Below are positions 1 to 10,500 of a stretch of DNA of 64,000 nt, piece by piece. The DNA comes from Karalla daura (taxonomy: Eukaryota > Chordata > Actinopteri > Chaetodontiformes > Leiognathidae), in the NCBI GenBank assembly GCA_029224185.1, contig CM055193.1, positions 13,552,669-13,616,668 of the forward strand, read 5' to 3'. The notes under the pieces were generated by a model. The model did not search any database and was not told where the DNA came from. It worked only from the letters and a program-made list of their open reading frames with translations. Position 1 is the stretch's first letter. Each line of letters opens with the position of its first letter. The position numbers were made by a program, and so were the translations under genes.

Positions 1-735
1 TCATCCAAGCATCGTCATTATGATAAAAAAAGATCCAGGAGTAAGAGACGAATGGGTCCGTGCTCGTGTTTATATTGCGTGTCTGGCTTTGTCTTTAGTT
101 AATCGAATCCTCGATGCCAAAAGCTATAAACAGCCGGCGTGGGCGAAGAGTGTAAAGATGGATGCAGTCTTAACTATCTGGGCCTGCATAAACAAATCTG
201 ACGCTTATCAGATATTCATGCATTCTAAAATATTTCAGGATCCAGGGAAAGAACGGATATGGTGTGAACCTACACGTCAGCGTATGTAATAAACAAACCT
301 TGACCTGCTTTCTGCAACTGCCCTGAATGGAGCGCAGCATAAAGGCCTATTCACATATAGTGAGCCTGACAAAAATGCTGAAAATATGAAACACAAAGAG
401 AGAAGTGAAGCAGTTGGATGAGTGAATACTGTACATGAGGCTGGTTTTTTATGCTTCACAAAGAGCGAGCGAAGGCCTTGCCTTGACCTCGGCATACAAC
501 AGGAGTCAACACATTGATGCCTGCCAACAAAGAGAAGCTCAGTAAACTTTGCAGAGCCTCTGACACCCTCACAAAAGTCAAACTGCGTTTCTATAGTTCC
601 CACACTATGAGCGCAGGCCCAATGGTGGCAAATGCTCTGTTCCCACTCTCACTCAAGTCATGCTTTGATTTATTTTTTTTTTCATCTCTGGGCTCTTCAA
701 CTGACTTTTCTTGACACATTAGAGAGTGGCTTCAC
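1..735. other. non-coding stretch, no gene seen
   Basis: Short open frames occur on both strands but none shows protein-like composition with splice sites. No repeat family is recognised. A short T-run lies near 670-680. Confidence 0.6.
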
Positions 736-1200
736 TTTGGAGATGTGCTGCAAGATTAAATGAGCTCGAGTCGTGTCTTTGTTTTTGAAATACTAATAAT
801 CCTGCAAATTTGTGCTTGAAGTCAGCGCATCTTGTAACAGCAAAATAGCTCCATTTAAAAGCCTGTGAAGAGATCAGCAAATTAGACTAACTGGAAGAGG
901 GATGACAGGTTACAAATGGATGTTAAGTATATGTGTAAAAAGGTAAAATGGCAAATGGAAACCAGTCATTATCTCAAGACACCACTTCCTCGCCTAACCT
1001 TTGAGTTGACCTCTAGATTTCCTGTCTAAATTAGACATGTAAAAAATGTCTCCCAGCAAAAAGAGTAATAGGCATCTGTTTGCATTAGGAGCCCGGGGCT
1101 ATCATCCATGACAGGCACTTCATTCCATTAAAAGATGGGAGTAATGGATACGGCAATCAGCTTATCGTGTCACAGTTTAAAGACGGGGGGGAGGTTAGAG
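736..1200. promoter_or_regulatory. candidate conserved non-coding / enhancer-like patch
   Basis: Non-repetitive A/T-rich patch containing an OTX-type TAATCC, CAAATTTG, TGACAGG (MEIS-type core), CCATTAAAAG and a near-palindromic TCTAAATTAGA. Dense developmental-factor motifs without a coding frame are typical of vertebrate conserved non-coding elements. Conservation itself cannot be seen here. Confidence 0.3.
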
Positions 1201-1440
1201 GTCAGGTTTTAGCTGTCATTTTTGGTGGGTGGGTGGGGAAACAGCTGAGTCTGAGAGGTCTTTCCCGCACTGGGTGTTTCCACTGCTCTTAGTCAAACCC
1301 AAATGCATGTGCTGGAGGACGGCCAAAGAGATATGAACACATGAATGTACACATGAATTCAGCTGCGTGGATCCAGGGACAGAGGCGTGAGAGGCTTTCA
1401 GCTGTGGTGTGCACAGGAGAAGCCATTATATTAAACCCAC
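1201..1440. other. non-coding spacer
   Basis: Ordinary sequence with a short GGT/GGGT-rich run near 1224-1240. No gene or element recognised. Confidence 0.5.
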
Positions 1441-1672
1441 TTTGGACCCATGATAGTATACTGGTGCCTGTCGCCAGGCAGGAAATACACGCCGGACAGG
1501 TCGTCAGACCACCGCAAGGCACACACACCTAGGGGCAATTTAGAGCCTCCAATTGACATAAAAATGCATGTTTTTTGGGCTGTGGGAAGAAAGCAGAGGA
1601 CACAGAAAGGCCTCAGACGAGGATTCGAACTGGTGACCTTCTCGCTATGAGGCAACAGCGCTGCCCGTGTGA
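1441..1672 (+). repeat. teleost interspersed repeat, copy 1
   Basis: Contains the series of blocks common in many fish repeats: a GGACAGGTCG...CACCGCA block, a short CACACACAC tract, GGGGCAATTTAGAG, CATGTTTTTTGGGCTGTGGGA, and a 3' block GGATTCGAACTGGTGACC followed by CTCGCTATGAGGCAACAG. Copies near 18.2 kb and 63.0 kb share these blocks in the same orientation. GGATTCGAAC resembles a pol III B box, but no full tRNA or tRNA-SINE head is visible. The repeat class (SINE, LINE 3' end or non-autonomous element) is not decided here. Confidence 0.75.
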
Positions 1673-2205
1673 AAGTCATTTCCTTCAAAAGCCAGTCTCC
1701 TAGCCAGACGTTCAAAAAGAAATAATTAATGAAAAACAGTATCACAGACTGCCGCTGCTTAATAAACATAGATGGCATTGTTTGAGGCTGTATGACCGCC
1801 CATTAACCTTCCCTTGTGTTAGCTGAGGTAAGGATAAAAGTGCCACTGTGTGGAAAAAGGGGAGTACGTCCTCTGCATTAATGAGAGCGAAACATCCAAC
1901 CCACTGTTTCCTCCCTAAAAATACACACACATACACACAGACGGCGGAGACCTGCTAAAGATGACATCACAGGCTCAGCCTCCCTGCCGAGGGTTATGCC
2001 AGGCAGACATGCTGCCTAATTGTAAGAGAGAGTCCAGATTTGTAATGCTCCACGGTTCTGTTAGGGCTGATTAGCGGAGGCTCATGGCTTCTCCCCCTGC
2101 CGTGATCTATAGGCACTCCAAATTTCCAATATCTCCGGTGTGAGCAAGGAAGAGCTGAGAGGGACTGTAAATCATGACAAGTCCTACTGAGCGGAGGAGA
2201 GAAAA
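1673..2205. other. non-coding, minor regulatory-looking patch
   Basis: No gene. Around 2010-2095 there is TTGTAATGC and GCTGATTAGCGG, homeodomain-like motifs in unique-looking sequence. Confidence 0.4.
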
Positions 2206-2612
2206 AAAGGATGAATGGATGGATGGATGGGATCAGAGAGAGGGAGAGGGAGCAACGCAGAGAGACACCCAGGCTATGTGGAAACATGGAGGGGGAGAGG
2301 AGTGGGGGAAATTATTGAGGGACTGAGGTGATGGGAGAGGGAGCAGTGCACATATAGAGGAGAGAGGAGCGCACATCAGGGAAACATGAGTGAGTCGGGG
2401 AGGAAAGAAGAGAGGAGAGAAAAGGAGATATGATTACCACGGAAACAGCAAGAAAAAAAAAATCCCGTCGGAGAGAAAGAGACAGAGTGTGGAGCAGACA
2501 AAGAGGAGAAAGAGCATGGGGGGAAGAAAGGGAGTGGGAGGACAGAGAGACACAGAGACAGAGAGGGAGAGAGAGAGAGAGAGAGGGAGAGAGAGAGAGA
2601 GGAGAGGATAGA
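2206..2612. repeat. purine-rich tract with (GGAT)n and (GA)n
   Basis: A short GGAT tandem near 2213-2230 is followed by almost continuous purines, ending in a (GA)n microsatellite at about 2542-2609. Open frames here encode only Arg/Glu or Ser/Leu runs and are artefacts. Confidence 0.85.
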
Positions 2613-2830
2613 ATGAATGCTAACAGGGAGCCCAAACCCAGTACTGAGGCTTTATCCTTCACAGGCGGAGGAGCAACAATCGCAAACACATTTTCTCTCG
2701 CCCTGGCCCTAAGAGAGATAAAAAAGCAATTTGTATTCTATTCCTATTCAGCGTCGCTTGGCCTGTTTCTCTGCCTGCATATTTGTAAACACAGCTTTGT
2801 CAGAGCAGCTTAATCTTCCCAACACAAACA
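2613..2830. promoter_or_regulatory. weak regulatory-looking patch
   Basis: Unique A/T-rich sequence with GCAATTTGTATTC, ATTTGTAAACA (forkhead-like) and GCTTAATCTTCCC. No coding signal. Inferred from motifs only. Confidence 0.2.
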
Positions 2831-2968
2831 CAGACTACAGGAAGGAGGGGCGAGAAAGGGTGAGGAGGGGTGAGAAAGGAGAGGACGGTGGCGAAGGGGA
2901 GAGAGGAGAGTAAAATACAAGTGAGAAGGAGGGAGGGTGAGGAGGAGGAGGAGGAGGAGAGGGGGGCA
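2831..2968. repeat. polypurine tract with (GGA)n
   Basis: Almost uninterrupted purine strand ending in a (GGA)n run at about 2938-2960. Confidence 0.85.
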
Positions 2969-3076
2969 AGTGAGGGTCACGCAAGATGCCGGGTTGGGCA
3001 TCGAGGATCAGAACTCGTTTACGTCTCTGCTGCCACGGGATGCCCCTGGTCAAACTCTGGAAGTCCCAGCGTGTCT

Positions 3077-3115
<39 letters not shown>

Positions 3116-3340
3116 CCATTGGCTGACCCCTTCTCCCCACCAGCGCTCTACGCACTGGCCCGGAGTCCAGCAGGCCACGGTACCAACGGAAGCGAAAGAT
3201 CAAGCATCCCCCATTGTATGTGCCGTGACAGATGGAGGAAGCGCATCCCTGAGCTTCCTCCAACGTCACAGCGCTTCCACTCAGTGCTTATGCAGCATAT
3301 TTACTGTGTCCGAGCTCACAGGTATGCGCTCACAGGCTTC
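2969..3340. repeat. (AC)n microsatellite in GC-balanced non-coding DNA
   Basis: A perfect (AC)16 run occupies about 3081-3113. The flanks are unique and non-coding. Long frames crossing it translate the repeat as Thr-His and are not genes. Confidence 0.85.
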
Positions 3341-3396
3341 GGTCGGGGTGGGGGGGGGGTGGGGGTGTGGGGGGTGGACATTGGTGGGGGGGGGGG
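3341..3396 (+). repeat. G-rich tract, G-quadruplex candidate
   Basis: At least five G-runs of four or more, including runs of ten or more G, separated by one to ten other bases. This meets the usual four-tract rule for an intramolecular G-quadruplex. No promoter is visible beside it. Confidence 0.75.
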
Positions 3397-3744
3397 CAGA
3401 GTCCACGTTTCGTGCAGGCCAAATCGCACAGTCACGTGTAGGGACCAGCACATCACTGCGAGTGCCGACACATTAAAGCGGAGAGGCTGGAGCCGAGAGA
3501 GAGAGCGAGAGAGAGAGGGAGGGAGAGGAGGAGGAGGAGGGAGAGGAGGAGGAAGAGCGGGGACTTGGAAGTGGCGATCGTCTGGGTGCACATTCGCTCA
3601 CAGAGGCGTGAAATTAGGCAGAGCGACACCTGCCAATACGCATTGCATTAAAGCGCACTAGGTTCACCACCACTCTTGGCCTTTTCCATATTGCTCTGTA
3701 TCTTTCTCTTATTCTCCCCCATTCTGCCGCCCCACACCCCGAGA
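3397..3744. repeat. purine tract (GA/GGA) in non-coding DNA
   Basis: A (GA)n then (GGA)n purine run spans about 3496-3556. The rest, including a pyrimidine-rich patch near 3665-3740, shows no gene. Confidence 0.7.
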
Positions 3745-3820
3745 TCTCTTTATTATGGCCCACAGTGCCCAATTAAAGGCCGATAGCTATCCCAACCACT
3801 CCCAGCACTGTAGGGAAGAT
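3745..3820. promoter_or_regulatory. short conserved-element-like patch
   Basis: Contains GAGATCTC, TTTATTATGG and CCCAATTAAAGGCC close together in unique sequence. No coding frame. Inference from composition. Confidence 0.25.
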
Positions 3821-4479
3821 GGTGCTCCACTTCAGAGCATGGCAACAACCCTCATCAGCTTCTGTACACTTTGCCTCTGTCCCGGCTCCTCTCTCTGTTC
3901 CTCATCCTCAGCCCTGGCAGCACCCAGAACACCCAATTTGGACAGCCGGGCTCAGCGGAGGGATTAGAAAGCTTGAGAACAATGACAGCAGTGACATCGA
4001 TCACGGGAAGATGGCGAGGTCTCCCAGTAACCTGCCGCTCTAGCTCCTATGCCACATCCTCATATCGTATGTGCCGAATGGTGATTTCAGCCAAAGTATC
4101 GGAGTATGAAATAATAACCTAAAAAATGCTGTTGACCTGTTTTTCTGGTAAGACACATACCCTTGAGCTCGGGCCTACGTAGGCTATTGAAAGGTCAACA
4201 GAATTACTCTGAAAACAAAATGTGTTCTGGAGCTGTAAGAAACACAGATACCCAATGAGACGCGCAAAGTATCGACAAAATGTTGCTGGAGAGCCAAGAT
4301 AACTTTACTGCGCAGTTGTTACCATGGCTCCAACAAGTGTTGACCTGAGACAAAATTAATGTCTATTTCCCACTGTAGATGAGCACAACTTTTGCAGATG
4401 CTCATACTTATGAGTGCTGCGTGTGTGTGGGGAGGCCGAGAGCCCTGCAGACAGACACAAAGCCAAACACACAAAAGAC
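3821..4479. other. non-coding stretch, no gene seen
   Basis: Ordinary unique sequence. Short frames on both strands lack splice-bounded protein-like stretches. Confidence 0.5.
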
Positions 4480-4805
4480 AGATTTGGAGAGAGAGGGAGA
4501 GGGAGAGTGTGCCACAAAGAGACAGAGAGACGAGCAAAGAAAGACAGGGAGAGCTGCAGACACACAGCAGGCAGATGGAGGAGCCTGAGAGCCCCCGGGC
4601 AGCCCTGTGATGGAGACAGTGGGGAACACAACTGAAGGAGTCCATGTTATGTTCAGATTGTGATGAGGAGAAGGATGAGGCGGTGGGTTACGAGGGTGGG
4701 GTTGGCATACCAGAGACAGAGAGAGAGAATAGGAGAGAAGAAGAGAGACAGAGAGAGGCAGAGGGAGAGAGAGAGTGAGAGAGAGGGAGAAATCAGCCAG
4801 CGAGC
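4480..4805. repeat. imperfect purine-rich (GA)n region
   Basis: Two purine-rich GA tracts near 4480-4565 and 4715-4795 flank a short mixed segment. Open frames here are Leu/Ser or Arg/Glu repeats. Confidence 0.75.
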
Positions 4806-6060
4806 CAAAAAGAAGGAAAGGAAAGCAAATGAAAAGTGACACTTTAATTCAGAGGGCTTCTTCTGCCTGAGTTATTATGAGATGTTTGTAAGCTGGCTTG
4901 TTCATGCATCTCCCCTGGCCTCATGCCTGGCTCCCTCTCACTGAGGAGACCTGTGGCGCTAACCTGTCTTTATCTGAGCCGCACAGCAGGGGACAGCACT
5001 CTGCCACCATCCTTCGCTTTGATCCTGCCACTCCTGCCATAGCTGCCTCTCTGCCTCCCCCTCAACTCCTCCCTCCTCCGCCATCGCTCATATGCAAAAC
5101 GTCTCTCTGTGTCCTGTTGCTGCTTTGATATGACCAAAGTCCTCAAGACTCCCTCCACTCTTAATTAATTGCGATTACCCTGCTCTCTGTGAGGCTAAGG
5201 TTAGCCTCGGCTTCACAGGGCCACTTCTGGACACAGCGGTGCTCCATATGAAGATAACCGCAGAGAGACACACACCGAGAAACAGAGAAAATACATTAAG
5301 TGGAGTAAACCTAAGTGCTTGAGAAGGAGACGGACAGAAATAGAGACAGAGCGGAGGAAGAGGTGGAAGAATGAGGGGCACATAGAAACAAACAGACGGG
5401 GGAAGAGAGAAAAAAAAACGCGACTGAGATTTAACATGATTTGACATTCTGGCTGGGCAGAGCTCGGTGTTTGAAGACGGGAGCCTGACCAGGGTGTGTG
5501 ATTTCCACTGTAGGAGAAGGAAGGCCAAGAGGCCTGTTTTGTGCTGGGGCAGCAGCTAGGGAGCAGACAGATAAAGGAGACAGACAGATAAAAGAGGCAG
5601 ACAAATAGAGGAAGGGAATTATAGGCGCACACAGATGCATGGGCTAAAGCGTACCTGAAGTACCAGACAGGTACAATCTGGCAGCCAAAACAGACAAGGA
5701 TGGAGGAGGGGGGAAGGGGGGCCCGAGTGTAGCAAATTCAATCAGGCAGAGAGATGCGCTCTCTCTCTCTCTCTCTTTCTCCCTCGCGCTCTCTCACACA
5801 CATACAAATACAAGTACAGCCAGACAGACATGAACATGGGTAGAAGCACTGTATGAATGCACAAAGCGGGTGTGATGAGAAACGTAACCGTAAAGCAGAG
5901 AGGGAAAAAGGACCCAGAGCAAAGTCAAAGCGAGAAAGAGAGAAACACGGAGACAGGCGTAGAGATGGTGGTATGTGTGGTGGTGGTGGTGGGGGAGGAA
6001 AGCAGGGTGGAAGGCGGGGGGGGTATTAAGTTGGAGTGCCGACAGGTCTCCAGAGGTTGT
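4806..6060. other. non-coding stretch with simple repeats
   Basis: No gene recognised. Holds a CT-rich run near 5759-5790, scattered AGACAGA tracts, and GT/GGT and G-rich runs near 5968-6028. Confidence 0.5.
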
Positions 6061-6480
6061 AATATATAGCATCGTTTCAATCTCTCAACAGCAACTACAG
6101 CCCTCCTTTTTCATCTCCTTCCACAGTCTGAGGACAGAGAGATACTTCTGTCCTTCAGAGCCAAATCGGTATTCAAGATGATATAATGTGCTCATTTTTT
6201 GACATTATATCCCCAAATCTGGATGGTTATTTGTGGCTGGATGTGCTCGCCGTCCCCATTCTCTCTGGAAATCTCAAGGTTACTAATGGTAAAGGATGGA
6301 TATAAAATGCCAACGTCAAGCGTGTTTCTATGTTTGTCTTGTACTGTTTCCCCTCTCCCAGAGAGGTTCGAGACCAATGGTTGATTTATCTGCTGCATGC
6401 GCCATTAATCCTGGGACCATGCATGCCTGTGCTAAATAATTGATCTCTGTGCTACTGTAACTAAATCCGTCAAAACAATG
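6061..6480. promoter_or_regulatory. candidate conserved non-coding patch
   Basis: Unique A/T-rich sequence with GGTTACTAATGG, TTGATTTATC, CCATTAATCC (OTX-type TAATCC) and AAATAATTGATC. No coding frame with splice signals. Confidence 0.3.
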
Positions 6481-7774
6481 ACACCCCACCTCCTTTTCTA
6501 CCTCCTTACTTCCTCTTTACCTCTCCCTTCTCACCACCTGCGCCTTCCTATTCCACCATAATACTGAAGTTGTTTGAGAAGAAAAAAAAAACAAACGCAT
6601 AAATCTAGTTCAGTGTTTTCCCTGTTTTCTGGCCAGTAAAATTGGGGAAGCACAGGGTTCGGGTTAGTTGGAGTGGTGTTTTATGCGTGTGACAGTGGCG
6701 TTCAACCACCAGAGGGAGTTTCCCTTTGACTGTGAGGAATAAAAAAAGGGTCCAGAGTGGAAGCCCGGCCACTTGCCCAAATACACAAAACAAAATATAA
6801 AGATGTAGTTGACAGGGTAATCTGACAATGCCAACACCTCCACTCTGGTGTGCTGGCAGCCAAGCGAGAGCGGCTGAGAGAAGCAGTGACCTCCTAAGGT
6901 GATCAGCTCTCAGCTCTCTGTCTGGACCTCAACAAACAGCTGCTCGGTCTGGAGCAGAAGGGGAACAATGACCCTTAATTTATGTCCACACCCTCCCCTC
7001 CTCCCTCCTTCTGCCTGTCTCTTTGACTTGTTTTTGCATACTGCATTTAAAGTAATAAGTACAGTATCTCCTTGAATGCCACAGAGCTATAAATCAGAAG
7101 AAAATAGACCTGTCATCTTAGTAAACAATGCATGGGACCAGTTATCATTAAAAACAAAAAAGAGTTCCAGAGGAGGCCGAGCCATGCATACGGATGAAGA
7201 TGGGACCAATCTTGCAATCTCCTTGGCTTGCCCTAAGCTCGGGGCTTACACAGGGGGGAGCGCAAATGCATATGAGCAAACGCACACCTGAGCAAACAGA
7301 GGCGGCACGTACAGAGCCGGCCTGATTTTTTGATTTCAAGCCGTCCAATGTTATCTTTGTCTTTCATACGCAGTCATTACACAGGCCAGTTTTGATGAGG
7401 CCCTTGCAGAAACCTGAATGTAGAGGTGTGATTGCCGATGTCCTTATTTTAAAAAGAGCCTCATACAATCAACGCCACAGAATACATTAACTTTTGAAAG
7501 ACAAAACACGCATTGTGTCTTTGACTTTTCAAACTAAAATGCAGGGCGTTACTCTGCGGGGGAATTGGATCGCGGAGAAACTGAAAGATGTTGATGTCCT
7601 CAGACCTCAACGCACGGGTAACGGCTTCACAAATAACAGTTTGATTATGATATTTACGCTGTATAATGACTTCTTATGACAAATAGCGTACGATCACGGA
7701 GTCATTCAATCATAACATGTTGGTCGAAGTGACATTACTAAGATTTAGGTCAGCGCTTGGAAAATGAGCTCCGG
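6481..7774. other. non-coding stretch, no gene seen
   Basis: Unique sequence with an A-run near 6581-6591. Several short frames, none convincing. Homeodomain-like motifs are sparse. Confidence 0.45.
6706..6718 (+). promoter_or_regulatory. CTCF-like core motif
   Basis: CCACCAGAGGGAG matches the CTCF core pattern CCASYAGRKGGC at 11 of 12 positions; the final C is A. A single motif is weak evidence of occupancy. Confidence 0.2.
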
Positions 7775-7965
7775 ATTCGATTGCAGAGACGACATTGTTC
7801 AATGTCACGACAGTGCCATGAAAATTTAGCATCATTTGTTATGTAGTGCCATCAATGTTTATGACAGCCGATCCATCGTCAAGTAAGCTGTATGTCAACC
7901 TTTATGCCAGCTTTATGACACATGGATCGCATGAAATGTCAGGGAATGTCATCTCTGCGCTCCCA
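7775..7965 (+). promoter_or_regulatory. candidate element with posterior-HOX/CDX-like sites
   Basis: TTTATGAC at 7858-7865, TTTATGCC at 7901-7908 and TTTATGAC at 7912-7919 fit the HOX9-13/CDX-type core TTTATKRC. The first is followed by AG, making an overlapping TGACAG MEIS core. The surrounding unique sequence has no coding signal. Confidence 0.3.
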
Positions 7966-9284
7966 GGCGTCGGAGCACATGTGATGGATACAATGCTCAG
8001 CTAGAAAATCGCAGTCTTAAACATGTGTTTGCAGAGCAGAGTTCAAACAGGCTTCATGTTAATCAGGCACCAGTATTTCCGTGCCCCTGTGTAAGGTGGC
8101 AGCCGGATGGCTCCCAGCAGCGATTTGCATGCAAAGCTGCATATCCTCCTTCCGTAGCAGGGGCCCCTCAGGTGTAACTGAGAGGAGGTTCCTGGTGGCA
8201 CTCTGCCCTCTCCCTGCCAAAACCAGACTGGGCTGGAGTCCCCCCCCCGTCATCCCTTTGTGCAAACCTACCTCTTGCCTTTCCAAAGGGAGCACAGACA
8301 CAGACACCAGAGTGAGATACGGAGGTCAGCGAGTCGGAGACTGAAAGGATATACACAGAGCGAGGGGGGGGGGCGATAGAGAGACACGCTGTCTGGTCTT
8401 CAGTCAAGAGTCTCGGGCAAAACCTTAAGCTATCAGCAATGTATATTGCAAGTCGAGTTTTCAGATGTCCCTCCTATAGGTGAGGATGGCTGTAATGGTC
8501 CCCTCCTGGAGCTAGAAGTTAGTCTAAAGCTGCCGCAGTTTGAAAACAATTGCTTCGACCCATTAGCTAAGACAAGGCATATCCCTGAGTGATACTTGAC
8601 GAGAATCAAGATGGCCATACATCTGTGTATACAGTACCTACAAACAGGCCTCCAGCACTGGTTGTGCTGCGCGGTAATAGGCTTCGGTGAGGCCTGTAAA
8701 GTGCTGCGACTGCGTTTTCCGAGAGGGGAGAAATGCACCACGACAGAGTTAGCAGGAGGGAATCTGTGCAAACGAGAATCGGTGTCTCAAGTCTTCTTTA
8801 AGTCTAATGCAGGTTGTTATCTGTCGGGAAAGGGGGGGAGTTGAGAGATGCTCTCTTATCAACACACCCACTACGGGCACACACAGACTTAATTAAAGTT
8901 CCTTCCCCATCTGATGAACATGGCTGGGGCTGCGTTTGTCTGTCGCCGCGTTCTGATGAATTCATTCTGCCTGCGAGATATGAGGCCGTTGAGCTGTGTG
9001 TGTCAGCCGCTGTCTGCAGCTGCCATCCTTCACACACACATGGTGACAGAGGGGTCCAGCACATCCTCTGTGGGCTACATGAGGCCTGACATGTTCCAAT
9101 AGCTCCACCCAACGCCAACACACCCCCCCCTCCCCTCGTCTTCAAGAGGCCCCAATGCTCCTGCCCTGTCTCATTATGTGGGCGAGATGTTTGGGGGTCT
9201 CTCTGTGCCATCCTGTCGCGCTGTCAGCAAGCGTAATGCCTCTCAGTGGGCGCCCTCGCTGCTGCTGCACACTGTTTGTTTCTC

Positions 9285-9285
<1 letters not shown>
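7966..9285. other. non-coding stretch, no gene seen
   Basis: Unique sequence with a C-run near 8241, a G-run near 8365, and CTTAATTAAAG near 8888. Frames on both strands overlap one another and look like chance. Confidence 0.45.

Positions 9286-9316
<31 letters not shown>
9286..9316. repeat. (GT)n microsatellite
   Basis: Perfect GT dinucleotide tract, about 15 units. Confidence 0.9.
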
Positions 9317-9318
<2 letters not shown>

Positions 9319-9529
9319 TGTCAGTGTGCGGCTGATTTCCTCAGCTACAGACTTCCTTTCCTCTTCTGCTGGATCCTGTTCAAATAAAACAACAACAAGG
9401 CGGGGAAGGAGGTGGCCATTACAGTCCAGAGGGCGTCCATCCTAATGCACGACTCGAATGTCTCTCAATTCTCGACTGACCGGTGTAAATACAATACCTT
9501 GATTTGTCCGTGTGCCTTTTCAATTTGTG

Positions 9530-9850
9530 CTCATATAGCTGAGGGTAAAATTTAATTCAGTGAGGAGATTTACACAACCAGATGACAGTGGGACATTGGG
9601 GATTGCTAGCGAGAGTTTCCATCCAGCCGGCAGATTAATAAAAGCCTATGTCAAGATGTGTGGGATGACAAACAGCTAGAACCAGACGGCACAAAACTAA
9701 AGCGAAACAATCAACTTCTTGAAAAGGCTTAAATGACATTTAATATATTTACTGGCAAACATAAACATAAATTGACACCGGGAGGCTGAAGGGAGTGAAT
9801 ACAATATCTCTGATTGCTATTACTAGCATAAGCAATGACAGCGTGCACTA
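9530..9850. promoter_or_regulatory. candidate conserved non-coding patch
   Basis: A/T-rich unique sequence with TAAAATTTAATTCAG, CAGATGACAGTGG (MEIS-type TGACAG), CAGATTAATAAAAG and ACATTTAATATATTTAC. No coding signal. Confidence 0.3.
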
Positions 9851-10225
9851 GATTGGTATGGTATATTGAATTTCATGTTCTTTGAAATGGAGTCTGAAAT
9901 GTGAGATTTGTCTTTTGCCTGCGAATAGCTCACACCACACCCCCCTCTCGTTCGCTCTCATTTGGAGACTGGCACATCCAGTTAACTAATGTGCAGTATA
10001 TGGCAGCGCTACACTATTACCCCATTCTCTCAACTGCCTGTCGAAGGGATGGAACATCAGATGTGATTTGGAGATGCTTTCTTCTTGTTTCCGTTTCACA
10101 TCAGAAACGTACCTGCTGGGGAGATTTTCCCTCTATAAATTTCCCCCTATCTGCAGTCGAAACGCTATTCATCTCATTACGCTTGATTGGGATCCTCATT
10201 ACATTATAGAGTGCGCACAAGCAAG
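9851..10225. promoter_or_regulatory. candidate conserved non-coding patch
   Basis: Unique sequence with GTTAACTAATG, CTATAAATTTCCCCC, TCATTACGCTTGATTGGG and CATTACATTATAG. A 102-codon frame crosses it, but without a splice-bounded or recognisable protein. Confidence 0.25.
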
Positions 10226-10339
10226 TGCGTGCACGTGTGTTCCCATGCATGTAAATAAAGACAAGAGATAATGAGCATAGAGAAAGAGAGCAAGAGATAG
10301 ATAGAGCATGAAAGAGTATGAGGGAGGGAGGAGTGTGTT
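10226..10339. other. purine-rich spacer
   Basis: AGAGA/GATAGA-rich sequence with no gene. Confidence 0.5.
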
Positions 10340-10500
10340 AATGAGTGTGAGATGTGCTGAGGTCGCTGTGTTTGTTCTGTAATAGTGTGTTGCCGCAGCG
10401 CTATGCCACCTCAGGTGGGTGATTAGCAGTAATTATATAATTACACAAAATGTGATAATAAACAGCACAGAGGGAATCAGCACCATCATCTATTTTGCTA
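10340..10500. promoter_or_regulatory. candidate element with double dyad
   Basis: CCACCTCAGGTGG at 10406-10418 is two inverted CACCT/AGGTG half-sites (ZEB/SNAI-type E boxes). Ten bases on, GTAATTATATAATTAC at 10429-10444 is a perfect 16-bp palindrome built from inverted TAATTA homeodomain cores. The surroundings are unique and non-coding. Confidence 0.4.

Noticed and set aside
1621..1672. GGATTCGAAC as a tRNA T-arm / pol III B box
   Set aside because: No A box, acceptor stem or anticodon arm is found at tRNA spacing, and the block recurs as part of an interspersed repeat.
2390..2813. Long Arg/Glu-rich frames
   Set aside because: They translate a (GA)n/purine tract; composition is pure repeat.
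2835..3661. Frames up to 263 codons on both strands
   Set aside because: They cross (GGA)n, (AC)n, G-runs and (GA)n and are made of the repeat translations Thr-His, Gly-Gly and Glu-Arg.
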